From contig NZ_JAIGNU010000002.1 of assembly GCF_019711655.1 (NCBI RefSeq), positions 496,001-560,000 on the forward strand: a stretch of DNA of 64,000 nt. Reading direction: 5' to 3'. The translations under genes were made by a program, and so were the position numbers. Positions 35,711 to 43,197 of the stretch are shown piece after piece; position 1 is the stretch's first letter, and every line of letters begins with the position of its first letter. This stretch comes from Qipengyuania mesophila (GTDB taxonomy: Bacteria; Pseudomonadota; Alphaproteobacteria; Sphingomonadales; Sphingomonadaceae). The notes beneath the pieces are model-generated. The model searched no databases and had not been told where the DNA came from. It was given only the letters and a program-made list of their open reading frames with translations.

Positions 35711-36619
35711 TCAGCGAACCCGGCCGACCTTGCCCGGTACCCGCGCGAGGACCAATGCCGCACCGACGAGCGCCATTCCGATTATATCGAGCGGCACGAG
35801 CAGTTCGCCGAAGACGAGCCAGCCCACCAGCGCCGCGATGGCAGGCTGGGTGAGCAGCGCCATGCCGATGATCAGCGGCGGGAAGTGCCGCAGCGAGTAG
35901 ACCAGCAGGCCCTGCCCGACGATCTGGCTGCTGAGCGCCAGGACGAGCACCGGCGTCCAGCCCGCGGCACCCGGCAACACCGGCTCGCCCACCGCGAGCG
36001 CCATGCCGAGCAGCAGCGGAGTGGCGGCGATGCTGACCAGGAGCAGCACCGCCCATGGCCCCAGCACCGCCCGCGCGCGCTGCGCCGGCAGCAGGTAGAA
36101 GGCATAGAATAATCCGGCCGCAAGGCAGAACAGGTCGCCGACAAAGCTCGTGCTCGAAATCTCCAGGCTGCGCCCGAGGAGGATGGCCGCGCCCGCTAGC
36201 GCAGCGGCCACGCCGGCCGCTTCGGTGCTCAGCGGAGCACGGCGCGCGGCGATCAGGCCCCAGACCATCAGGATCACGCTCCCCGCATTGCCGAACAGAG
36301 TCGCGTTGGCGAGACGGGTACGCTCGATTCCGATATGCCAGCTGGCGAGATCGAAGGCGAAAAATGCGCCGGCGAGCATGCACAGCAGCGCGAGCTTGCG
36401 ATTGAACGGCCCCGGCGATCGCCCCCGCCAGGCCAGCAGCGCGAGCAGCGGCAACGGCAGCAGCAGGCGCCAGAAGGCTGCCGAGACGGGGCCGGTATCG
36501 GCCAGGCGGACGAGCCATGGCCCCAGCGCCAGTGCGACATTGCCGGCGATGAGCGCGGCGAAGTGCCACGCTCCGGCCTGAAAGCCATTCTTGTCCGGCG
36601 GGGCGGTTGCGCGGTCCAT
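35711..36619 (-). CDS. EamA/DMT-family transporter
   Basis: A 302-residue protein with ten hydrophobic helices arranged as two EamA repeats: the first from about 17-150 (ALIAGNVALALGPWLVRLAD, SAAFWRLLLPLPLLALLAW), the second from about 160-295 (LFCLAAGLFYAFYLLPAQ; ALLTQPAIAALVGWLVFGEL). Drug/metabolite transporters of this type export amino acids or other small metabolites; the substrate cannot be predicted. Convergent with the DUF2254 gene (4-base gap) and divergent from the Old Yellow Enzyme gene. Confidence 0.88.
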   Translation of the reverse strand: MDRATAPPDKNGFQAGAWHFAALIAGNVALALGPWLVRLADTGPVSAAFWRLLLPLPLLALLAWRGRSPGPFNRKLALLCMLAGAFFAFDLASWHIGIERTRLANATLFGNAGSVILMVWGLIAARRAPLSTEAAGVAAALAGAAILLGRSLEISSTSFVGDLFCLAAGLFYAFYLLPAQRARAVLGPWAVLLLVSIAATPLLLGMALAVGEPVLPGAAGWTPVLVLALSSQIVGQGLLVYSLRHFPPLIIGMALLTQPAIAALVGWLVFGELLVPLDIIGMALVGAALVLARVPGKVGRVR

Positions 36620-36673
36620 GACCCGCCCCTAGCTCAATGACCAAGTCGCGCCAGCAAAAAGGATTTGTCCAGC

Positions 36674-37786
36674 ATGCACGATAGTCTGTTCCAGCCGCTG
36701 ACCATGGGTGCCCTCGAGGCGAAGAACCGCATCTTCATGGCTCCGCTCACGCGCGGTCGCTCGACCCAGCCCGGTTCGGTCCCCAACGAGATGATGGCAA
36801 CCTACTATCGCCAGCGTGCCAGTGCGGGCCTGATCATCTCGGAAGCAACCGGGATCAGTGTCGAAGGCCTTGGCTGGCCCGCCGCCCCCGGCATCTGGAG
36901 CGATGAACAGGTCGAAGGCTGGAAGCTGGTGACTGATGCGGTACACGAGGAAGGCGGCCTCATCGTCCTCCAGCTGTGGCACATGGGACGCCTGGTCCAC
37001 CCGCTGTTCCTCGGCGGCAATTCGCCTGTCTCGGCGAGTGCGACGACCGCCCCCGGGCATGCGCACACGTTCGAGGGTCGCAAGGACTACGAACAGGCGC
37101 GCGAGGCGACCACCGAGGATATCGAGCGCATCGTCGAGGATTACCGCCACGCCGCCGAAAACGCGAAGAAGGCCGGCTTCGACGGGGTCCAACTGCACGG
37201 CGCGAATGGCTATCTGGTCGACCAGTTCCTGCGCGACAGCACCAATCTGCGCAACGACGAATATGGCGGCAGCCCCGAAAATCGTACGCGTTTCCTGCGC
37301 GAAGTCCTGACCGCCCTGATCGACGTCTGGGGTGCGGATCGCGTCGGCGTGCGCCTCTCGCCCAATGGCGAGACGCAGGGCTGCGACGACAGCGACCCTG
37401 CCGCGACCTTCGGCGCCGCCACCCGCGTCGTCGAGGAACTCGGCCTTGCCTTCCTCGAGCTGCGCGAGCCGGGTCCCGAGGGCACTTTCGGCGCGACCGA
37501 GGTTCCCAAGCAGAGCCCGCTCATTCGCCAGCTCTATTCGGGCGCCCTGGTGCTCAACAGCGATTACACGCCCCAGGGTGCGGTGGCGGATATCGACGCC
37601 GGCCGGGCCGATGCGATCAGCTGGGGTCGCGACTTCATCTCCAACCCCGACCTGCCCGCGCGCTTCCGGCTGGGCTCCGCAATCGCCCCTAATGTCAATG
37701 TTCCGCATAGCTGGTATGGATCTGGGCCGGAGGGTTACGTCGATTACCCGATGCTAACCGAGCTGGAGCAAGCTGCCGCTGGGTGA
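36674..37786 (+). CDS. Old Yellow Enzyme-family NADH:flavin oxidoreductase
   Basis: A 370-residue FMN-dependent ene-reductase that reduces alpha/beta-unsaturated carbonyls, nitro compounds or nitrate esters. Signatures: LFQPLTMGALEAKNRIFMAP, QLWHMGRLVHPLFLGG, FDGVQLHGANGYLVDQFLRD with the paired His/Asn ligands, TNLRNDEYGGSPENRTRFL, and ADAISWGRDFISNPDLPARF. Length and motifs match the NemA/XenB branch. ATG 36674 has AAGGA 10 bases upstream; TTG 36665 is in frame but would overlap that site. Followed 31 bases later by a CitE-like gene. Confidence 0.93.
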   Translation: MHDSLFQPLTMGALEAKNRIFMAPLTRGRSTQPGSVPNEMMATYYRQRASAGLIISEATGISVEGLGWPAAPGIWSDEQVEGWKLVTDAVHEEGGLIVLQLWHMGRLVHPLFLGGNSPVSASATTAPGHAHTFEGRKDYEQAREATTEDIERIVEDYRHAAENAKKAGFDGVQLHGANGYLVDQFLRDSTNLRNDEYGGSPENRTRFLREVLTALIDVWGADRVGVRLSPNGETQGCDDSDPAATFGAATRVVEELGLAFLELREPGPEGTFGATEVPKQSPLIRQLYSGALVLNSDYTPQGAVADIDAGRADAISWGRDFISNPDLPARFRLGSAIAPNVNVPHSWYGSGPEGYVDYPMLTELEQAAAG

Positions 37787-37817
37787 TTCGCCGTGCGGCG
37801 AGAAACTGGAGGCAGGT

Positions 37818-38693
37818 TTGCGCTCGTGGATCCTGATCCCGGCGGATAGCGAAAAGGCGCTCGGTGCAGCGGCCGGGGCAGGTGCCGAGGCCGTAGTCAT
37901 CGACCTTGCCCGCCCCTTGCCGCCTGCCCAGCAGGCCGCCGCAAGGACCGATGCGGCTGATTGGTTGCGCGCGCATCGCGAACAGGTGCTCGCGCAACGC
38001 AGGTTCGAGCGCTGGGCGCGCATTCCCGGTCTCGATACGCCGCATTGGCGCGAAGACCTCGAAGCCGCAATGAACGGGTCACCGCATGGCATCGTGCTGT
38101 CGCACTGCCGCAGTCCGGAAGACATTCGCCAGCTCGCCTCGGTGCTTTACGAGATCGAAGACCAATTGGGGCTGGCCGCCAATGTCACGCGGATCGTGCC
38201 GCAGCTGGGTTCGACCCCGGCCTGCGCCCTCGCGCTGGGGCGCCTCGTCGACGAATTGCACCCCCGGGTCAGTGCGCTGACCTGGGATGCCGTCGCGCTG
38301 GCCCATGCCATCGGTTCGCGCCGGCTGCGCGGCCCCGGAGGGCGCTGGAGCGACCCGCTCGCGCAGGTGCGCGGACAGCTGCTGCTCATCGCGCATGCCC
38401 GCGGGCTCGGGGCGATCGAATATCCGTTTCGCGAGATCCGCGACGAGGATGCCGGACTGCGGATTGCCGAAGCGGCCAGGGCCGACGGCTTTACCGGCAT
38501 GTTCGCGATCCACCCTTCGCAGGTCGCGGGCATCAATGCCGCTTTCGCCCCGATCGAAAGCGAGACGAGCGAGGCGAGGAAGGTCGTCTCGGCATTCGCC
38601 ACCAATCCCGGCGCGAGCATGGTGACGGTGGGCGATCGCCGGGTCGGGCCGACCGAACTGCTGCGTGCCAAGCGCCTGCTCGGCGAGGATTAG
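37818..38693 (+). CDS. HpcH/HpaI aldolase / CitE-like lyase
   Basis: A 291-residue TIM-barrel enzyme of the citrate lyase beta-subunit type: RSWILIPADSEKALGAAAGA at the start, AEAVVIDLARPLPPAQQAAA, a metal-binding region with LTWDAVALAHAIG, and GFTGMFAIHPSQVAGINAAF near the end. Such enzymes act on acyl-CoA or 2-keto acid substrates (for example malyl-CoA or citramalyl-CoA). The catalytic acidic residue usually supplied by an EDxx motif is not obvious. No citD or citF is adjacent, so it is not part of a citrate lyase complex. TTG 37818 is supported by TGGAGG upstream. Its end overlaps the convergent lipoprotein gene by four bases. Confidence 0.82.
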   Translation: MRSWILIPADSEKALGAAAGAGAEAVVIDLARPLPPAQQAAARTDAADWLRAHREQVLAQRRFERWARIPGLDTPHWREDLEAAMNGSPHGIVLSHCRSPEDIRQLASVLYEIEDQLGLAANVTRIVPQLGSTPACALALGRLVDELHPRVSALTWDAVALAHAIGSRRLRGPGGRWSDPLAQVRGQLLLIAHARGLGAIEYPFREIRDEDAGLRIAEAARADGFTGMFAIHPSQVAGINAAFAPIESETSEARKVVSAFATNPGASMVTVGDRRVGPTELLRAKRLLGED

Positions 38694-39007
38694 TCCTCGG
38701 CAGGGGCCTCTGCGGCGGGCTCCGCCGTCTCCGCCGGTGCCGCCTCACCATCGCCTTCCGCGCCATCGGCCTCTCCCTCGCTCGCGGCAGGCGTGGCAGC
38801 CTGCGATGCGGGCTCTTCGCGGATGGAAGGCGCCTGCGAACGCAACCGGTCGAGCGGGAGCATGTCGTCGCTGATCGTGCCCCCCAGCACCTCGCCCTGG
38901 GCATTGCGCCCGGCCTCGGCCTCGGTCTCTTCGGCAGGTGTATCGTCGCCGCAGGCCGACAGGAGCACCGCGCCGGCGGTTAACAGGACAGCAGTTCGAA
39001 ACGTCAT
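38690..39007 (-). CDS. Small acidic lipoprotein
   Basis: A 105-residue lipoprotein. The signal peptide ends in a lipobox (LLSAC, Cys19 to be acylated). The mature part is very rich in Glu and Ala and probably disordered, ending in repeats such as [15 protein letters not shown]. One short hydrophobic segment ([17 protein letters not shown]) may be a contact site. Function unknown. The start overlaps the lipB stop (ATGA), so it is translated with lipB. Confidence 0.8.
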   Translation of the reverse strand: MTFRTAVLLTAGAVLLSACGDDTPAEETEAEAGRNAQGEVLGGTISDDMLPLDRLRSQAPSIREEPASQAATPAASEGEADGAEGDGEAAPAETAEPAAEAPAED

Positions 39008-39675
39008 GGCAGCGCGCAGGCCCTCCCTTCGAGCGCTTCGAGGAAATCGCCGAAGCGCGCCCGCAATGCCTCATCGAAGGCGGCGGGCGCAAGGTCGATT
39101 CCGAGCCGCTGGAGGCTGGTGACGCCGAACTCCTCGATCCCGCAGGGAACGATGCCGGTGAAATGCGAGAGATCGGGGGCCAGATTGACCGAGAAGCCGT
39201 GCATCGTCACCCAGCGCCGCACGCGCACGCCGATCGCGCCGATCTTGGCCTCGCGGCCATCGATATCGCGCGTCCAGATGCCGATCCGCCCTTCGCTGCG
39301 CCAGCTTTCGACGCCGATCTCGGCCAGCGTCGCGATCACCCAGCCCTCGACCGAGTGGACGAAGCAGCGCACGTCACGGCCGCGTTGCTTGAGATCGAGC
39401 ATGACATAGCCGACGCGCTGGCCGGGACCGTGATAGGTATAGCGTCCACCGCGGCCCGCCTCGACCACCTCGAAGCGCGGGTCGAGCAATTCGGCCCCGT
39501 CGGCGCTGGTCCCCGCGGTATAGACCGGCGGGTGTTCGAGCAGCCAGATCATCTCCGACGCCTGCCCCTCGGCAATCGCACGGTTGCGCTCGGTCATGGC
39601 ATCCAGCGCGTCGCGATAGCCGACCTGCCCCGGCTCCGCGCGCCATTCGATGGTTTCGGGTGAAGGCGTGGACAT
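39004..39675 (-). CDS. lipB: Octanoyl-[ACP]-protein N-octanoyltransferase
   Basis: A 223-residue enzyme transferring octanoate from ACP to the lipoyl domains of 2-oxoacid dehydrogenases. Signatures: [20 protein letters not shown], the catalytic Lys in [20 protein letters not shown] and the catalytic Cys in [15 protein letters not shown]. The start at 39675 gives [10 protein letters not shown]; the frame is open further upstream across the divergent membrane-protein gene and is rejected. The downstream lipoprotein gene overlaps its stop. lipA is not in the window. Confidence 0.95.
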   Translation of the reverse strand: MSTPSPETIEWRAEPGQVGYRDALDAMTERNRAIAEGQASEMIWLLEHPPVYTAGTSADGAELLDPRFEVVEAGRGGRYTYHGPGQRVGYVMLDLKQRGRDVRCFVHSVEGWVIATLAEIGVESWRSEGRIGIWTRDIDGREAKIGAIGVRVRRWVTMHGFSVNLAPDLSHFTGIVPCGIEEFGVTSLQRLGIDLAPAAFDEALRARFGDFLEALEGRACALP

Positions 39676-39733
39676 GCGCGATTGCGTGGCGACTGGCGAA
39701 GCGCTTATCAAGGGGCAAAGGAGAGAGGCCCGC

Positions 39734-40558
39734 ATGAAATTCGATCTCGACACTGCGTGGAAGGATGCCACCGGATTGCTGTCGCGCAATTTCGGGCTGC
39801 TGGCGGTGATCGCCGGCGTGTTCTTCTTCCTCCCCTATGCCGGGATCACCCTTGCCCTGCCCGAAGTGAGCCAGCTGCAGAATGCGCAGGCGACCGGCAA
39901 TCCCGAGGTCATGATGGCTGCGGTGACCGACCTCTACGTCGGATATTGGTGGGTCTTCCTGATCCTCGCCGTGGTCCAGGGCGCCGGACTTCTGGCGATG
40001 CTGGCGCTGGTCCGGCGGCGCGCCAACCCCACGGTGGGTGAGGCATTGACCACCGGGGCGCGATCGGTGCCCAGCTATATCGCTGCACAATTGATGCAAT
40101 CGGCGCTGATCGTGATCGTGGCGATGCTGCTGGTCGGGTTCGGCGCGGTCACCGGCCTGCAGATGCTCGCGGCGCTCGGCGGGGTGATCGCCTTCGTCGT
40201 CATCTGCTATCTCGTCACCAAGCTCTCGCTCGCCGCGCCGGTGATCGCGATCGAAGGGGAACTCAACCCGCTCCGGGCCCTGCAGCGCTCGTGGTCGCTC
40301 ACGCGCGGCAACAGCATGCGCCTGTTCGCCTTCTACCTGCTGTTGCTGATTGCCTTCATCGTCCTGTCGGCGGTTCTCTCGCTGGTCTTCGGCCTCGGCT
40401 TCGCGCTGTTCGGCGAACAGGCGGCGCTGCTCGGCGAAGCCGTCGTCTCGGGTTTCGTCAATGCGACGATGATCGTGATCATGGTCTGCGTGCTCGCGGC
40501 GGTGCACACGCAGCTCAACCGCCTGGCGAGCGAGCCGGACGGCGCGGTCGAAGCCTAG
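39734..40558 (+). CDS. Membrane protein resembling the glycerophosphodiesterase membrane domain family
   Basis: A 274-residue polytopic membrane protein with about six TM helices. It starts [19 protein letters not shown], with helices at [39 protein letters not shown], and [39 protein letters not shown] is the conserved amphipathic segment of the GPDPase_memb/YciC-like family, which has no enzymatic core of its own. AAGGAGAG upstream confirms ATG 39734. Divergent from lipB, convergent with the methyltransferase gene (4-base overlap). Confidence 0.72.
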   Translation: MKFDLDTAWKDATGLLSRNFGLLAVIAGVFFFLPYAGITLALPEVSQLQNAQATGNPEVMMAAVTDLYVGYWWVFLILAVVQGAGLLAMLALVRRRANPTVGEALTTGARSVPSYIAAQLMQSALIVIVAMLLVGFGAVTGLQMLAALGGVIAFVVICYLVTKLSLAAPVIAIEGELNPLRALQRSWSLTRGNSMRLFAFYLLLLIAFIVLSAVLSLVFGLGFALFGEQAALLGEAVVSGFVNATMIVIMVCVLAAVHTQLNRLASEPDGAVEA

Positions 40559-41190
40559 TCGTCGCTTTCCTTCCAGCCCCAGAAGAGCTGGCAGGGAAGC
40601 ACGTTCCACAATTCGAAACCCCGGTCGATGCGGCGGAAGTGCTTGGCCATGAAGTCGCGCGCCTTGGCCGAGAACTGGTAGACGAGGAAAGCGCCACCGG
40701 GACGGATCACATCGTGGGTCGCCTTGGCGATCGCCGGACCGACCCCGTCGGGTAGCGTCGAGAAGGGCAGGCCCGAGAGGACGTAGTCCGCCCCGTCATG
40801 ACCATGGGCCTTGACGATTTCGACCACATCCGCCGCCGAACCATGCACCGCGTGGAAGCGGCTGTCGCGGTAGTGCTTGCGGAGATAGTCGATGTAGAGC
40901 GGATTGGTGTCGATCACGATCAGCGTGCCGTCGCGGCGCAACCGGTCGAGCACCGGCTGGCAGAAGGTGCCGACGCCCGGCCCGTATTCGACGAAGACCT
41001 CGCACCGCCCCCAGTCGACCGGCGCCAGCATCTTCTCGATGGTGAAGCGCGATGAGGGAATGATCGATCCGACCATGCGCGGATGCTCGAGGAAGCCGCG
41101 GAAAAACACGCCCCACTGACCGAAGAAACGCGCAGCCTTCTGGCGCATGCTGGGTCGTTCGATTACGCCAACGCTTTGATCCGAATTCAA
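40555..41190 (-). CDS. PmtA-like phospholipid N-methyltransferase
   Basis: About 211 residues, class I SAM-dependent methyltransferase. The SAM loop is EVFVEYGPGVGTFCQPVLDR, the acidic residue binding ribose is in TLIVIDTNPLYIDYL, and VLSGLPFSTLP is the post-II segment typical of the PmtA family that makes mono-, di- and trimethyl-phosphatidylethanolamine. The N-terminal FFRGFLEHPRMVGSIIPSS is also PmtA-like. An rRNA adenine dimethylase relationship is the other possibility. TTG 41190 is chosen because AAGGAAGT lies 6 bases upstream; ATG 41148 has no such site. Confidence 0.8.
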   Translation of the reverse strand: MNSDQSVGVIERPSMRQKAARFFGQWGVFFRGFLEHPRMVGSIIPSSRFTIEKMLAPVDWGRCEVFVEYGPGVGTFCQPVLDRLRRDGTLIVIDTNPLYIDYLRKHYRDSRFHAVHGSAADVVEIVKAHGHDGADYVLSGLPFSTLPDGVGPAIAKATHDVIRPGGAFLVYQFSAKARDFMAKHFRRIDRGFELWNVLPCQLFWGWKESDD

Positions 41191-41285
41191 GTGAGACTTC
41201 CTTGCGACCACAGGCAACAAGCCTGCGGTCTGGCAGCCTGTCTTCGCCATTGCAAGCCGCCCGACCTCGGCTTACCCGACGTGCT

Positions 41286-42653
41286 ATGGCCGAAACCGAT
41301 CCCGCCTCCACGCTCGCCCGGCCCGCGCCGGCGGCCTCCTCCGCCATTCCCCGCGGGCGCATGGCGTTGCTCTTCACGGTGATGCTGACCACGGCAGCGG
41401 GAAACACCGCCATGCAATCGGTGATGCCCTCGATCGGCACCGAACTGGGTGTGGCCGACGTGTGGATCAGCCTGGCCTACAGCTGGTCGGCGCTGCTGTG
41501 GGTGATCTGCGCGCCGCTGTGGGCCGACCGTTCCGACCGGCGCGGCCGCAAGGCGATGATGGCGCTGGGCCTGGTCGGCTTCATCGTCAGCTTCACGCTG
41601 TGCGGCGCGATGCTGTGGCTCGGCCTCAACGGCATTCTCGGGGCGACCGCGGCGCTGCTCGCCTTCGCCTCCGCGCGCAGCCTCTACGGCGGCTTCGGCA
41701 GCGCCGCCCCGCCGGCGGTGCAGGCCTATGTCGCCAGCCGCACGCCGCGGGCGCAGCGCACGCAGGCACTCTCGCTGATCGCCTCAAGCTTCGGTCTCGG
41801 CACGGTCATCGGGCCCGCGCTCGCCCCGCTGATGGTGCTCCCGGTGATCGGGCTGACCGGGCCCTTCCTGATCTTCTCGGCCATCGGCGTGATCGCGCTG
41901 GTCCTGTTGCGGCTGCGGCTGCCCGACGACGAACCGCAGTTCCCCGCTCGCGGAACCACCGCGGCCTATGCCGGCGGTGCCAATGCCACCAATGCGGATC
42001 CCGATCCCGACCGCGACGGAGAGGCGCAGGAAGTCGAGCCGCAGGCCTCCGCACGCAAGCTGCGCTGGTTCGAGCCGCGGCTGAGACCGTGGATCGTCTG
42101 CGGCCTGCTCGGCGGACACGCGCAGGCCATGGTGCTCGGCATAGCGGGCTTCCTCGTGCTCGACCGGCTCGGCCTGCGAGCGACCCCGGCAGAGGGCACC
42201 GGCCCGATCGGGCTAGTGCTGATGGCGGGCGCACTGGCCACCCTGCTCGCCCAATGGGGGATAATCCCGCGCTTCGATCTCGGCCCGCGCGCCGCCACGC
42301 TGCTCGGCATTGCCACCGCAGCGGCGGGCACGGTGCTGCTCGGCGTCGCGCAGGACCTGCACCTCATCGCCCTGTCCTTCGCGCTCGCCTCGCTCGGCTT
42401 CGGGCTGTTCCGCCCCGGCTCGACGGCGGGTACATCGCTTGCGGTCACGCGCGAGGAGCAAGGACAGGCGTCGGGCATCACCGCCTCGGTCGCAGGGGCA
42501 AGCTACATCTATGCCCCCGCGCTCGGCGTGTGGTCCTACAATCACTCGGAATGGGTCGGGTTCGGCCTGATCGTCGGCCTGTGCCTGACCGTCTTCGCCT
42601 ATGGCTGGGTCGCGCTGCAGCCCGATAGCGAACTCACGCGCGAACGGCGCTAG
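41286..42653 (+). CDS. MFS transporter
   Basis: A 455-residue major facilitator protein with twelve TM helices. The cytoplasmic loop after TM2 has the family motif (LWADRSDRRGRKAMMALGLV), and TM5 shows LGTVIGPALAPL, an antiporter-type motif C. A long acidic loop between TM6 and TM7 (residues about 218-255, DPDPDRDGEAQEVEPQASAR) is unusual in composition. Drug or metabolite export is likely, substrate unknown. Its stop codon lies in one arm of an inverted repeat shared with the convergent arsC-like gene. Confidence 0.9.
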   Translation: MAETDPASTLARPAPAASSAIPRGRMALLFTVMLTTAAGNTAMQSVMPSIGTELGVADVWISLAYSWSALLWVICAPLWADRSDRRGRKAMMALGLVGFIVSFTLCGAMLWLGLNGILGATAALLAFASARSLYGGFGSAAPPAVQAYVASRTPRAQRTQALSLIASSFGLGTVIGPALAPLMVLPVIGLTGPFLIFSAIGVIALVLLRLRLPDDEPQFPARGTTAAYAGGANATNADPDPDRDGEAQEVEPQASARKLRWFEPRLRPWIVCGLLGGHAQAMVLGIAGFLVLDRLGLRATPAEGTGPIGLVLMAGALATLLAQWGIIPRFDLGPRAATLLGIATAAAGTVLLGVAQDLHLIALSFALASLGFGLFRPGSTAGTSLAVTREEQGQASGITASVAGASYIYAPALGVWSYNHSEWVGFGLIVGLCLTVFAYGWVALQPDSELTRERR

Positions 42654-42702
42654 TTTGTTCGCCTGACGGCTCGGCCGTTCCGTCCCGCACGCAACAAACT
42701 AG
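42650..42702. terminator. Bidirectional terminator-like inverted repeat
   Basis: CTAGTTTGTT (42650-42659) and AACAAACTAG (42693-42702) are perfect 10-bp inverted arms around a 33-base loop containing a smaller ACGGC/GCCGT stem. Each arm contains the TAG stop codon of one of the two convergent genes. Position and symmetry suggest a two-way transcription terminator. Confidence 0.5.
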
Positions 42703-43043
42703 AGAATTTCGAGCACATTGTCCTGCGGGCGGCACAGGCGCACGCCCTTGTCGGTTTCCACCAGCGGACGCTCGATCAGGATCGGATCGGCCGCCATCGC
42801 CGCCAAGACGGTATCGGCCGGCGCGTCCGGCAGGCCGCGCTCTTCCGCATCCGTTCCGCGCAGACGCAGACCCTGGTTAGGCGTGATGCCCGCGTCGCGA
42901 TAGAGCTGCGCCAGCTTCTCTGCGCTCGGCGGGTCCTTGAGGTACTCGATCACCTCGACCTCGACCTTCGACAGGTTTTCGAGGATCGCGAGCGTCTTGC
43001 GCGACGTACCGCATTTCGGATTGTGCCAGATGGTCGCTTTCAT
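42699..43043 (-). CDS. arsC: ArsC/Spx-family arsenate reductase
   Basis: A 114-residue glutaredoxin-coupled arsenate reductase of the plasmid R773 type. IWHNPKCGTSRKTL carries the catalytic Cys11, and ILIERPLVETDKGVRLCRPQ carries the RPLV segment typical of ArsC. The proline-rich ITPNQGLRLRGTDAEERGLP lies in the middle. No arsR, arsB or acr3 gene is nearby, so a general thiol-reductase or YffB-like role is possible. Convergent with the MFS gene. Confidence 0.85.
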   Translation of the reverse strand: MKATIWHNPKCGTSRKTLAILENLSKVEVEVIEYLKDPPSAEKLAQLYRDAGITPNQGLRLRGTDAEERGLPDAPADTVLAAMAADPILIERPLVETDKGVRLCRPQDNVLEIL

Positions 43044-43161
43044 GGGTCGAATCTCCTGCTGTCCCGTGGCTGCCTAAGCGAGCTCCGCCAAGACCGGAAG
43101 CAAGGCCTGCGATTTTTTCACGCAAAACTTGCAAATGCGAATAGGTCTCAATAGCAGGCCA

Positions 43162-43180
43162 ATTATTGAGAATCACACGC
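43162..43180 (+). promoter_or_regulatory. Candidate Fur box upstream of the siderophore receptor
   Basis: ATTATTGAGAATCACACGC matches the 19-bp GATAATGAGAATCATTATC-type Fur consensus at 13 positions by my count. It ends 17 bases before the receptor start codon, and an extra ATGCGAAT half-site lies at 43135-43142. Iron-dependent repression of the receptor is the natural inference. Confidence 0.45.
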
Positions 43181-43197
43181 AAGACTGAAGGTACTCC

